Assembly (NCBI GenBank): GCA_022825725.1
Contig: JAJDWE010000010.1
Span: forward strand, 1 to 57,911
Length of the DNA: 57,911 bases
Reading direction: 5' to 3'
Source of the DNA: Gemmatimonadota bacterium
GTDB taxonomy: Bacteria > Gemmatimonadota > Gemmatimonadetes > Palauibacterales > Palauibacteraceae
Under the pieces are notes generated by a model. The model searched no databases. It saw only the letters and a program-made list of their open reading frames with translations, and was not told the origin of the DNA. Of this stretch, positions 25,655 to 35,400 are shown in pieces. A program made the position numbers and the translations under genes. Position 1 is the stretch's first letter. Every line of letters begins with the position of its first letter.

Positions 25655-27099
25655 GCGACGTCTTCTTCGTCGTCCTCGGCGTGTACGTGGCCATCATCAT
25701 GGGCATCGCGATCTGGAGCTACTTCCGGACCGAGACCGAAGTCGACTTCCTGGCCGCCGGCCGCTCGATCGGCCCCATCGTCGGCGGGGCCGTCCTTGCA
25801 GCCACGCAGATCTCCGCCGGCACCTTCGTCGGCACCGCGGGCCGCCACTACCTCGCCGGCGTCTCCTGGGTCTTCCCGTGGCTCGGCCTGTGGACGGGGT
25901 GGCTCGTGTGCGCCTTCTTCGTCGCCCCGAAGCTGCGGCGGCTCGGCGCGCTCACCGTCCCCGACTACATCTCCGCCCGCTACGGCAGCCCGAAAGCCGG
26001 CGCCCTCGCGGGCATCCTCATCGTCGTCGCCTACACGATCTATCTCGTGGCGCAGTTCCAGGCGGGCGGCGAGATCGCGGAGGTCGTGTTCGGGATGCGC
26101 CCGCTCACGGCGATGCTCATCATCGTCGCCTCGACCGCGCTCTACACGCTCCTCGGCGGCGTCCGGTCCAGCTCCTACATCGATTTCCTGCAGACGCTGA
26201 TCATGGTTGCGGCGCTGATCGTCGCGGTGCCCGTCCTCCTCAACCAGGTGGGCGGCGGCAGTCCGGTGGCGGCGGTCGAGCGGTCGCTCGACTTCCTCGA
26301 CACGCTCGACGACCGTCTCGTGGGCTGGTACTACTCGCCGCGCGAACTCCTCGCCTTCGCGATCGCGTTCGGACTCTCCATCGCGGCGGCGCCGTACGAA
26401 CTCACCCGCTTCTACTCGATGCGCGACGAGCGCACGGTGCGGAAGGCGATCTTCGTGGCGATCGGCTTCCAGGTCGTGATCGCGACGAGCATCATGTCCA
26501 TCGGCATGCTCATGCGGGTGCTGTTCCCGAACCTTCCCTCACAGGATCAGGCCACCGCCACCATGGCGCTGCACGTCCTGCCGCCCGTCGTCGGGGCGCT
26601 GCTGCTCGTCGCCATGCTGTCGGCGATCATGTCGACCGTGAACTCGATCCTCCTCGTCACCGGCGCGGGCGTCGCCCACGACCTCTACGGGAAGTTCATC
26701 CGGCCCGACGCGAGCCAGAAACACCTCGTGAACGCGAACCGGGTGGCAATCGTCGTCCTCTCTCTCATCCCCCTCTTCTTCGCGCTGCAGAAGCTGGGGG
26801 ATGTGCAGGGCATCGTCCTCGAGCAGGCGAAGTTCATCGCCTCCTTCTTCTTCGTCCCCATCGTCATCGGCCTCAACTGGCGGCGGGGGACGGCGAAAGG
26901 CGCGGTCGCCTCCATGATCGGGGGTTTCCTCGCCTGCCTCGTGTGGACGCTCTGGTTCCAGGAACACTATTTCCCTCTCTACGGGATAGATTCCGTCGAA
27001 CTGGGCGTCGGTACGAGCCTCATCCTCTTCATCATGGTTTCGCTGATGACGAAACCGAATCCGGGGCAGACGCTGGAGCCCTTCTTCGGGGACAAGTGA
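25651..27099 (+). CDS. Sodium:solute symporter (SSS family)
   Basis: 482 residues with about thirteen hydrophobic helices. It has family features such as DFLAAGRSIGPIVGGAVLAATQISAGTFVG in the first repeat, GALTVPDYISARYG, and AAPYELTRFYSMRDE. The conserved ALLLVAMLSAIMSTVNSILLV segment corresponds to the sodium-site helix. The substrate is unknown; bracketing genes encode a peptidase and a cyclase-type amidohydrolase, so amino acids, peptides or carboxylates are plausible. Coupled to two upstream small-protein genes by ATGA overlaps. Confidence 0.93.
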   Translation: MSDVFFVVLGVYVAIIMGIAIWSYFRTETEVDFLAAGRSIGPIVGGAVLAATQISAGTFVGTAGRHYLAGVSWVFPWLGLWTGWLVCAFFVAPKLRRLGALTVPDYISARYGSPKAGALAGILIVVAYTIYLVAQFQAGGEIAEVVFGMRPLTAMLIIVASTALYTLLGGVRSSSYIDFLQTLIMVAALIVAVPVLLNQVGGGSPVAAVERSLDFLDTLDDRLVGWYYSPRELLAFAIAFGLSIAAAPYELTRFYSMRDERTVRKAIFVAIGFQVVIATSIMSIGMLMRVLFPNLPSQDQATATMALHVLPPVVGALLLVAMLSAIMSTVNSILLVTGAGVAHDLYGKFIRPDASQKHLVNANRVAIVVLSLIPLFFALQKLGDVQGIVLEQAKFIASFFFVPIVIGLNWRRGTAKGAVASMIGGFLACLVWTLWFQEHYFPLYGIDSVELGVGTSLILFIMVSLMTKPNPGQTLEPFFGDK

Positions 27100-27151
27100 C
27101 CCGCGGACCGCGACCTCGCCCGCGGGTCGACCAACGACAGGGAGACTTCGA

Positions 27152-27931
27152 ATGTCGGACGTACTGAACCGCCTCGTGGAGGCGTTGAACGAGGGCACCG
27201 TCCGGGTGGTGGATCTCACGATCCCTCTCGGCCCCGATACGGTCGTCATCGATCTCCCTCCGATGTTCGCGCCGTCGAAGGGGGTGACGATCGAGCAGAT
27301 CTCGAGGTATGACGACGACGGGCCGGCCTGGTACTGGAACAACCTCACGCTCGGTGAGCACACCGGGACGCACTTCGACGCCCCGATCCACTGGGTGACG
27401 GGGAAGGATGTCCCCGATGGGACGACGGACACGATCCCGCCGCGGAAGTTCGTCGGCCCGGCGTGCGTCATCGACGTGGAGGCGGAGGTGGCTGCGGATC
27501 CCGACTTTCTGCTCACCCCCGCCGGGCTCGAGGCGTGGGAGGCTGAGCACGGACGCGTGCCCGAGGGCGCGTGGGTCTTCCTGCGCACGGGGTGGAGCCG
27601 GAGGGAAGGGAAGGAGGCGTTTCTCAACGTGTCGGACGATGGCCCGCACTCGCCGGGCTTTCACCAGGAAACTTCGGCCCTGCTGGCCCACGACCGCGCG
27701 GTGCTCGGGGTCGGAGTGGAGACGGTCGGCACCGACGCCGGCCAGGCGGGAGGGTTCGATCCGCCGTTCCCGAACCACGGGATCATGCACGGGGCGGGGA
27801 GGTTCGGCCTCGCGAGCCTGTGCAACCTCGACCGGCTGCCCCCGACGGGCGCCGTCGCGATCGCCGCGCCGCTCAAGATCGTGGGTGGGAGCGGGAGCCC
27901 GCTGCGCGTGATCGCGCTGGCTCCGGCGTAG
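27152..27931 (+). CDS. Cyclase family protein (kynurenine formamidase-like)
   Basis: 259 residues, GTG-free ATG start with GGGAGA upstream. The metal-binding motif HTGTHFDAPIHW (His70, His74, Asp76, His80) defines the cyclase/KynB family, whose members hydrolyse N-formylkynurenine, isatin or other cyclic amides. A second conserved stretch DPPFPNHGIMHGAGRFGLASLCNLDRLPPTG is present in two parts (about 200-232). No kynurenine pathway genes are nearby, so the substrate is open. It lies 52 nt after the symporter and may take part in using the imported compound. Confidence 0.88.
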   Translation: MSDVLNRLVEALNEGTVRVVDLTIPLGPDTVVIDLPPMFAPSKGVTIEQISRYDDDGPAWYWNNLTLGEHTGTHFDAPIHWVTGKDVPDGTTDTIPPRKFVGPACVIDVEAEVAADPDFLLTPAGLEAWEAEHGRVPEGAWVFLRTGWSRREGKEAFLNVSDDGPHSPGFHQETSALLAHDRAVLGVGVETVGTDAGQAGGFDPPFPNHGIMHGAGRFGLASLCNLDRLPPTGAVAIAAPLKIVGGSGSPLRVIALAPA

Positions 27932-27952
27932 CGGGCGGGGGAGGAATCCGCG

Positions 27953-28789
27953 ATGGACGCCGAGCGGCAGCGGTCCGCGTATGGAGAGCTCCTGACCGCA
28001 CTGGACGAAGCGATCTTCTGGCTGGCGCGCGTGCCCGCCGCCGCCCCCCATGAATCCGGCGCCGAGCGGCAGGGGACGTTTCGGCTCGGAGAGGCGGGCG
28101 GGATCGCCTTCTCGGCCCACTTCCCGGGCATGGACGCGGAGGCACTGTTCGACGACATCTCCGATGCCGTGGAGACGGACGATCTGGACGCGGTGCGCCG
28201 GGTTCGGAGCGTCGTCGAATCGAGGCTGCGGTCGGAAGGCGACGCGGCCGGGGACGGGGGGGCCGGGGGCGACGGGATCGCGGAGGATGCGTTCGACTGG
28301 GACGCGGGCTACCTGCAGATCCTCGGCGTCCTGAACGAGACGCGGCGTGCCCGCGACGACGGAGACGCGCACCGGTACTGGATCATGGCGGGTTTCCTGG
28401 CCGGCCTCCTGCACTGGGACGAGCGACCCGGGGAGCACGAGCCGGGAGAGCTCCACGACACCGTGATTGCCGCCACCAGTGATGGCTGGGGGGAGAACCT
28501 GTGGCTTGAGTGGGAGGCGCTCCGGGACGAGTGGCTGGCCCGCCACGCGCCGGAGGCGCCCGAGGATCCGGAGTTTCTGTTCAGCTGGATGGGCCTCCGT
28601 CTCGCCGCCGCCGACGTGGTGACCGACTCGCTCTCTTCCCGCGGCGCCCGGCGGCCGGGTGACGAACCGTCCGACCCGGAGTCGGAAGAGGTTTGCTTCC
28701 TCCGGTGCGAACGCTCGACATGGCGCGCGCAGCACTTCGGACGGAGACTCGCCGATCCTCGCGCCGGGGGAGGCGATCCCGAGGCATGA
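27953..28789 (+). CDS. Uncharacterised protein, first of a tandem paralogous pair
   Basis: 278 residues, cytosolic, acidic, mostly helical. It aligns with the next gene over its whole length. Shared blocks are LDEAIFWLARVP, EALFDDISDA, FDWDAGYLQILGVLNETRRA, the hydrophobic helix MAGFLAGLLHWD, MGLRLAAADVV and FGRRL. I recognise no named family or catalytic motif. It follows the cyclase gene by 21 nt and its stop overlaps the next start as ATGA, so the pair is translationally coupled and may form a heteromer. Confidence 0.75.
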   Translation: MDAERQRSAYGELLTALDEAIFWLARVPAAAPHESGAERQGTFRLGEAGGIAFSAHFPGMDAEALFDDISDAVETDDLDAVRRVRSVVESRLRSEGDAAGDGGAGGDGIAEDAFDWDAGYLQILGVLNETRRARDDGDAHRYWIMAGFLAGLLHWDERPGEHEPGELHDTVIAATSDGWGENLWLEWEALRDEWLARHAPEAPEDPEFLFSWMGLRLAAADVVTDSLSSRGARRPGDEPSDPESEEVCFLRCERSTWRAQHFGRRLADPRAGGGDPEA

Positions 28790-29721
28790 ACGGACCGGAC
28801 GAGACCGAGCGGCGGATGTCAATGTACCGAAAGGTCTTGAAGGCGCTGGACGAAGCCGTGTTCTGGCTGGAGCGGATTCCCGCCGAGGGTCGCGACGAGG
28901 ACGATGCCGAGCGCTCGGGAGCGTTCCACCTCGGGTCGGCCGGCGGGCTTGCGTTCGCCGATTTCCTGCCGGGAATCGAGTCCGAGGCCCTCTTCGATGA
29001 TATCTCCGACGCCGCCGAGGAGCGGGATCCGGGCCGGGTCGACCGGATCCGGCGGAGCGTTGCCGCCAGGCTTCGGTCGGACCCGTCGCCGAACGAGCGT
29101 GCGGGCGGCGAGAGCGGTCTCGACTGGGAGGCCGGATTCCTTCAGATGCTCGCCGCCCTGAACGAAGCACGCCGCGCCTGGAGAGAGGGGGACCGGTTCC
29201 GCCACTCGCTCATGCTCGGTTTTCTCGCTGGCCACCTGCGCGGCTGTTGGCACAGGGAGTACACGCTGGGTCCCCTGAGCGACGCGGTGATCGCGGTCCA
29301 TGATCGAAACCCGCGCAGGGCGGCGAGATGGGTGGAGGCGGAGTCGATCGACGAGGATCATCTCGTACTCGCCGTCACCGGGCGAGACACGGCCGAGACG
29401 GGGAGCGATGGGCCGGAAGCCGCCGACGCGCGGGCGCTCCTCCTGCGTTGGCTGGGGCATCGGCTGGCCGCCGCACACCGATTCAGCGAGCCGCTCTGGG
29501 TCAGGGTGGAGGGCGAGACCGAGGACCAACGCCGGAGGCGGGAGGCCGGCGAGAGGGCTTACTTCGAGCGGGAGGAGTCCTCTATCCGGCGCGCCGGGAA
29601 CTTCGGCAAACGGAGTCACGCCGAAGACACGGAGGAGATCTCCGTGCCGATGGGCTACGCCTTGAACCGTGCTCTCGTGCTCCGAAGTCACAAGGGAGGC
29701 GGTCTGGCCATCGACGGATGA
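28786..29721 (+). CDS. Uncharacterised protein, second of a tandem paralogous pair
   Basis: 311 residues from ATG 28786 (ATGA overlap with the first paralogue). Matching blocks are LDEAVFWLERIP, EALFDDISDA, LDWEAGFLQMLAALNEARRA, MLGFLAGHLRGC, LGHRLAAAHRF and AGNFGKRS. The middle loop and the C-terminal tail (about 30 extra residues, ending GGGLAIDG) differ. No known domain is visible. Tandem duplication with coupling retained suggests the two copies have specialised within one complex. Confidence 0.75.
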   Translation: MNGPDETERRMSMYRKVLKALDEAVFWLERIPAEGRDEDDAERSGAFHLGSAGGLAFADFLPGIESEALFDDISDAAEERDPGRVDRIRRSVAARLRSDPSPNERAGGESGLDWEAGFLQMLAALNEARRAWREGDRFRHSLMLGFLAGHLRGCWHREYTLGPLSDAVIAVHDRNPRRAARWVEAESIDEDHLVLAVTGRDTAETGSDGPEAADARALLLRWLGHRLAAAHRFSEPLWVRVEGETEDQRRRREAGERAYFEREESSIRRAGNFGKRSHAEDTEEISVPMGYALNRALVLRSHKGGGLAIDG

Positions 29722-29784
29722 GCGGCCAAGGTTCAGGCATCGGCCCCGGGGCCGGACCACGTACCCCAACGCGAGGAGCCTCCA

Positions 29785-30126
29785 GTGGCGAACAACGGAA
29801 ACGCAGGCAAGGCCGTCAAGGTGGCGTCGATTTTGCTCGCGCTGCTCTTCCTCCTGAACGGCGGGATGAAGGTCGCCGGGATGATGGTCGACCAGTTCGC
29901 GCTGTGGGGCTACCCGGCGTGGTTCCAGTACCTGATCGGCGTCGTGGAGGCGCTGGCGGGAGTCGGGTTCCTGCTCGGCAGGATGCGTTTCATGGCGGCT
30001 GTCGTCGTGATCCCGATCATGCTGGGCGCGATCTACACCCTCGTGCGTGCGGGCACCGTGCCCCAGGCCGCGGTGCCGACCGTGGCGATGCTCCTCGCGC
30101 TTTTCGTAGCGAAGAAGTCGCGGTAG
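29785..30126 (+). CDS. DoxX-like small membrane protein
   Basis: 113 residues from GTG 29785 with GAGGAG upstream. Four hydrophobic helices (VASILLALLFLLNGGMKVAG, FQYLIGVVEALAGVGFLLG, MAAVVVIPIMLGAIYTLV and AVPTVAMLLALFVA) follow the DoxX/DoxD pattern, with the conserved Asn-Gly in the first helix and Glu in the second. Family members relate to redox or quinone functions, but roles are poorly defined. Ends four bases before the convergent propeller lipoprotein gene. Confidence 0.8.
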   Translation: MANNGNAGKAVKVASILLALLFLLNGGMKVAGMMVDQFALWGYPAWFQYLIGVVEALAGVGFLLGRMRFMAAVVVIPIMLGAIYTLVRAGTVPQAAVPTVAMLLALFVAKKSR

Positions 30127-30130
30127 GAGG

Positions 30131-31480
30131 TCAGCCGCCTTCGGCGGTCTCCAGCAGCTGGTCACCCACGAGGCGGACCACGCGGACGCGCTGGATGCCG
30201 AGTTCGTCGGCGTCGATGTAGGCCAGCAGGCCGTCCGGCCCGAAGGCGGCGGGGATACGGAGCCCGTCGGGGGCGATGGTGCCGAAGTACTGCCCGTCGG
30301 GGGTAAGGATGTCCGTCGGACCGGGCTCGCCGGGAAGAGCGGAGCGCCGCACCCAGATGCGGTCGCTCCAGTCCACGGCCAGCCTCCTGATCACCGGCAT
30401 CTCCTCCGGGAACATCAGGTCCTGGATCTGGTCCTCCTGCATCCTCCGCATGGCTTCCTGCATCGCCTCCGAGTCCATGGGGTTCCCGCGGCCGGCCGTT
30501 CCGCCGACCGAAACCGTGCTCGAGACGACGAATCTGCCGCCCGCTCCTCCGCTTCCGCCTTCGGCCAGCGCCGCCAACCGGTGCTCGCGCTCCGCATCCC
30601 GGATCTCGTCGGTGACGGCGACCGGCGGGATGGGTCGCTCCAGTGTCCCGGTCACCTGCCCGGAGGCGTCGAGGATCTTGATGCGATAGCCCACGGAGTC
30701 GGCCAGGGCGACGCGACCATCCCGGAGCACGCCGAAGCTCAGGGGGAGGGGGAACGCTTCCATGCCCGACATGACCATTAGAACGTTGCCGGCCTGCGTC
30801 TCCGTCTCCGTCTCCTCGCCGGGTGGCCCCGGCCAGGCCGCGTGGAACACCTCGTGCGTCCCATCGAGCCGGTACCGGCGGATCGGGCGACCTTCCGGCT
30901 CGGCGTCGTTTCCACCGAGCAGGCGTGAGAGCGACCCACCGATGAGTTCGGCCGAGAGGATCGTGCCGTCCGGCAGCGCGTAGATCGGATTGCCGGGAGC
31001 CCCGTCCGTCATGTTGAACGCGGCCGCCCCGAGGAACTCGCCATCCCGGCCGAAGAACTGGATGCCCCTCGTGAGGTCGTTCACGCCGATGCCGCCGTCG
31101 GGGAATACCGCCATCCCGATCGGTTGGCTGAGTTCCCCGGGACCCTCGCCCTTGTTCGAAATCGTCCGCGCGAATTCACCGGACGGATCGACGACGACGA
31201 TGTGGCCCGCGTCGTTGTCGAGGATGAACAGCGTGCCGTCCTCCCCGAAGGCGACACCGACCACGCTGCCGAACATCTCCCACTCGGCCCCGTCCAGCAC
31301 GCCGACCGTGTAGACCTCCTCCACGCCGGGCGCGAGGGAGATGTCGGGGCTGTCGAGTCCCGCGGCGGCGGGTCCGGCGTCGCCCGATCCCGCGTCTCCC
31401 CCGCAGCCGATGGTCGCAAGCGGGAGGGCGAGCAGGACGAACGGGGCGACATGACGCGGGCGGCAAGGAATCTTGCGCAT
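30131..31480 (-). CDS. Lipoprotein with six-bladed beta-propeller
   Basis: 449 residues from ATG 31480, which has GGGAG seven bases upstream; a longer frame to 31519 lacks that. The signal ends at LATIGC. Repeated blade motifs such as VVGVAFGEDGTLFILDNDAGHIVVVDPSGEF and GVLRDGRVALADSVGYRIKILDASGQV (each shown here only in part) mark an NHL-like or six-bladed propeller, as in many lipoproteins of Gemmatimonadota and Bacteroidota. It is likely a periplasmic or surface binding scaffold without catalysis. It is convergent with the DoxX-like gene. Confidence 0.82.
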   Translation of the reverse strand: MRKIPCRPRHVAPFVLLALPLATIGCGGDAGSGDAGPAAAGLDSPDISLAPGVEEVYTVGVLDGAEWEMFGSVVGVAFGEDGTLFILDNDAGHIVVVDPSGEFARTISNKGEGPGELSQPIGMAVFPDGGIGVNDLTRGIQFFGRDGEFLGAAAFNMTDGAPGNPIYALPDGTILSAELIGGSLSRLLGGNDAEPEGRPIRRYRLDGTHEVFHAAWPGPPGEETETETQAGNVLMVMSGMEAFPLPLSFGVLRDGRVALADSVGYRIKILDASGQVTGTLERPIPPVAVTDEIRDAEREHRLAALAEGGSGGAGGRFVVSSTVSVGGTAGRGNPMDSEAMQEAMRRMQEDQIQDLMFPEEMPVIRRLAVDWSDRIWVRRSALPGEPGPTDILTPDGQYFGTIAPDGLRIPAAFGPDGLLAYIDADELGIQRVRVVRLVGDQLLETAEGG

Positions 31481-31579
31481 AAAATTCTCCCAGGGCGAAG
31501 CGGGCGACAGCGGCGACACACCGGCCTGACGCCGCCTGTGACAGTGGAGACCGGGGCCAAGGTTGCCCGTGGCGGGCGA

Positions 31580-32423
31580 CTACTTCCCGAGGCGGAGTCC
31601 GGGGATCAGTGCGGGCGTGGTGGCCTGGTAGTCGCGGTATCCGGGGTATTTCGACGCGGAGATCTTTTCGGTGAGGCGCGTGGACGGAATGAACAAGCGC
31701 CGTGAGCAGGATGAAGCCGAGACCCGTCCAGTGGAGCCATTGGCCCGAGGCGGAGACGGCGAACAGGTAGAACACCCACCACATGCCCAGTTCGCAGAAG
31801 AAGTTGGGATGGCGGCAATGGCGGAACAGTCCGGACGTCAGGAACGGCTGCGCCACATCTTCCCCGGCCGCGATCCGCCGCTTCTTGTCCTGCTGGAAGC
31901 GCCACATCTGCCCGTCCGCCACGGCCTCGCCGACGAACAGCACGAGGAACAGCGCGGCGGCCAGGAAATCCAGCCAGCCGAGCGGGGTTTCGGCCCCCAC
32001 GTTCGCCTGATGCACGGGAGACGTGAACAGCCAGATCAGGAGCATCTGCCCGAAGCTGATGAAGGTGAGGTTCACGACCTGCAGGGCCACCGGCCCCATC
32101 TTCTCCCGGACGGCGGCCCAGCGATAGTCCTCGCCGCCCCGTCGGTATACTCCCTTGCGTAGGGAATTGAAGGTCAGACGCGCGCCCCAGAGGACGACGA
32201 GCGCCGTCATGAGATTCACGCGAGGGGAGGCGAAGTCCATCCCGGCGGCGACGATGAGGCAGTACACGGGCGGACAGATCGTCCACACACGGTCGATCGA
32301 CGAGAAGTCCCGCGTGACGGCTCCCACCAGCCAGACCACGGTCGCCAGGATCAGGCAGAGATCGAGCGCCGTCCCGAAGGGCGTCCCCCTCAGCGGGTGT
32401 GCGATGAGATTGATGTCGAACAT
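31580..32423 (-). pseudogene. DUF1295 / steroid 5-alpha-reductase-like membrane protein, frameshifted near the C-terminus
   Basis: An ATG at 32423 with GAGGT upstream starts a protein with several membrane helices. It has family features: RKGVYRRGGEDYRW, LFVGEAVADGQMWRFQQDKKRR, LFRHCRHPNFFCELGMWWVFY. Close to the end, at about 31692-31697, one extra base (in GCGCTTGTTCATTCC) breaks the frame. The next frame then reads the expected family C-terminus (LTEKISASKYPGYRDYQ) to a TAG at 31580. The uncorrected frame would run on to 31176 through the neighbouring gene's DNA. The cause is a real frameshift or a base-calling error. It is 8 nt downstream of the BNR-repeat gene. Confidence 0.8.
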
Positions 32424-32431
32424 GCGCTACC

Positions 32432-35400
32432 TCAGGTCGCGGTCAGCCTCCTGACCAGCGTCTGCAACCAGTCGGCGACCTCGCTGACTTCCTCCTGGAG
32501 CTCCTCGTGGCGCTCGTATGCGTCGGCGCCCGGCGCCTGGTCGGCCCGCCCGGTCATGCCGGCGAGATAGTTGAGCTGGCTGAGGAGCATGGGGCGCGGG
32601 TAGCTGCCCGCCGCGTCGTTCACGCGCGCGTCGAGTTCGGCGAGTTCCTCGGCGAGTGCGTCGAGCGTCTCGTTGCGGCCGCCGCCGGCGTCCGCGCGCG
32701 CCTCCTCGATCCGATCGCGCAGGTCGTCGATGCCGTCCGCGACCTCACGGGCGTCCGCCATCGTCTCGCGCACGGCGAGGTTGAACCGGTACTGCTCCTC
32801 GAGGTCGGCGATGGTCACCCCCTCCGCCGCCACCCGCGGGTCGATCCGGAGTGCGAGCCCGGTCTCGGTCGTTACGTCGCCCGCGGAGAGCCGGACTGTG
32901 TACTCGCCCGGCGGCACGATCGGCCCGCCGCGGCCCTCGCCCTGCGAACGCAGGTCCCAGCGCAGCCGGTGCACGCCCGGCGCCGACGAGACGCCTCGCA
33001 TGGGACCGCTGCGCGGCGCCATGCGCTGCATCGCCGGTCCCCCCGCCCGGGCCGCACCTCCGCCCCCGCCGCTGGCGTAGGAGCGGATGACGTCACCGCC
33101 CGCGTCGAGGATCTCGATCCGCACCGTCTCGTCGGGTCCCAGATCCGGCGAGATCCAGTAGTTGATGTCCGCGCCCGCGCCTCGGTAGTCGGGCCGCGCC
33201 GTATTCGAGGCCCATTCGAAGCCCGAGTTCCGTCCGGGTCGCGTGCGGTACTGCGGCCGTCCCTCGAACAGGTGGGCCCCGCCTCCCGCCGCGACCGACC
33301 CGTCCGCGCCGATCTCGTGCAGCGGCGTGAGATCGTCCAGCACCCAGAATCCCCGGCCCATCGTCGAGAGCGCGAGGTCCTGCCGGTACACCTCGATGTC
33401 CGTCACGGGCGTCAACGGGAGATCGAGCTGGAAGGACTGCCACGTCGCCCCGTCGTCGAAGGAGATGAAGAGCCCGAACTCCGTCCCCGCATACAGGAGG
33501 CCCGCACGGTCCGGATCCTCGCGCACGACCCGCACGGGCACGTCCGCCGGGATCCCGTTCGACCCGTCGGTGAGAAGCGTCCACGTCTCGCCCGCGTCAT
33601 CCGTCCGGTAGACGTAGGGGCTGAAGTCGCCGAGCAGGAAGCGGTACCCGGCCACGTACACCTTGTCCGGATCGTGCCGGGAGATGTCGATCGAGTTGAT
33701 GCGGCCCTCGGGCGGCATGTCCGCCGGCGTCACGTTCTCCCAGGACGCCGCGCCATCCAGCGTCACGTACACCGGGCCATCGTTCGCACCCGTCCAGATC
33801 ACGTCCGGGTCGTGCGGCGAGGCCTCGATCACGTAGAGCGTGGAGTAGTGCTCCTCGCCCGTCGCGTCACGCGTGATCGGCCCGCCCGACACCATCTGCC
33901 GCTCGGGCGGGAACGCCGTGAGGTCCGGCGAAATCCGCTCCCACGTGCGGCCCCCGTCGCTCGTGCGATGCACGTACTGCGAGCCGTGATAGACGAGGTT
34001 CGGGTCGTGCGGCGAGACCTCGATCGGCACGACGCGCTGGAAGCGGTAGGGGAGGTTGGCGGGGTTCGTACCGTACATGTTCACCGCGCCGACGTAGTAC
34101 TGCTGCTCCTGCCCGGTGCGCTGGTTGTAGACCCCGAAGCGCCCCTTGCAGTTCGCGTACACGACGTCGGGATCGCCCGGCTTCGGCACGGCAGGGCCCG
34201 TCTCGCACCCGCCCGGCGAGCGCCAGTACGCGTCCGGACCGCCCGGCGCGGAGACCGACGGCTGACGGCTCGGCACCGCGACCGTGAAGGCGTCGTCCTG
34301 CTGTCCCGCATAGAGCCAGTACGGGAAGCGGTCGTCCACATCGACCTGGTAGAGTTCGGCGGTGGGCTGGTTGTTGACCGGCGACCACGTCTGCCCGCCA
34401 TCCAGCGTCACGACTCCGCCGCCGTCGCTCCCGTGCACCATGATCCGCGAGTCGTCCGGGTTGATCCACAGGTCGTGGTCATCCCCATGGACGTTCGGGA
34501 TCGTGCTGAAGGTCCGCCCCCCGTCCGTCGACTTCCAGGTGGACAAATTGAGGACATAGACCACGTCTCCGTCCGTCGGGTCCGCGATCACGTTCGCGAA
34601 GTAGAAGGGCCGGTGCATGAGCTGATTCCGCGGGTCGTCGTTGATCAACTCCCACGTCTCGCCCGCGTCGTCCGAGCGGTACAGGCCCTCGATCGGTTCG
34701 GGCGCCTCCACGAGCGCGTAGACCCGGTCGGGCATGTCCGCCGAGACGGAAAAGTCGACCTTGCCGATGAGGCCGTCCGGGAGCCCGGCCGTGATCCGTC
34801 GCCACGTGTCGCCCCCGTCCGTCGTCTTCCAGATCCCGTCCTCGTCGCTCGCCCCGGAGATGATCGACCAGGGACGCCGCTGCGCCCGCCACATCCCGGC
34901 GTAAATGACGTTGGGGTCCGCCGGATGAAACTCGAGATCCACCGCCCCGACGGAGTCCGAGGTGAAGAGGATGCGCTCCCAGTCCAGGCCGCCGTTCGAC
35001 GAGCGATAGACGCCCCGCGTCTCGTTGTTGATGAACGGGTTCCCCATCGCGGCCGCATAGACGAGGTCGGGATTGTCGGGATGGGCCTTCACGGAAGCGA
35101 TCTGGCCGCCGTCCTCAAGCCCGACGTGGGTCCACGTCTCTCCCGCGTCCGTCGACTTATGGATGCCCTTCCCGATGATGATATTCGAGCGGATGCCGTC
35201 CGAGCCCGTCCCCACATAGATGATATCCGGATCCGAGTCGGCGGCTTCGATATGGCCGATGGAGGGAGACCGGAAATATCCGTCGGAGATATTCTCCCAC
35301 GTCATCCCGTAGTTCGTCGTCTTCCACACGCCGCCGCCGGTCGCCCCCTGATAGAAGGTGTGGGGATGGGACCGGTGGCCCTCGACCGCCGTGACGCGGC

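Noticed and set aside
31176-31579. C-terminal extension of the DUF1295 protein in its uncorrected frame
   Set aside because: The tail overlaps the neighbouring lipoprotein gene and is Arg/Pro-rich noise; a one-base correction gives the expected family ending instead.
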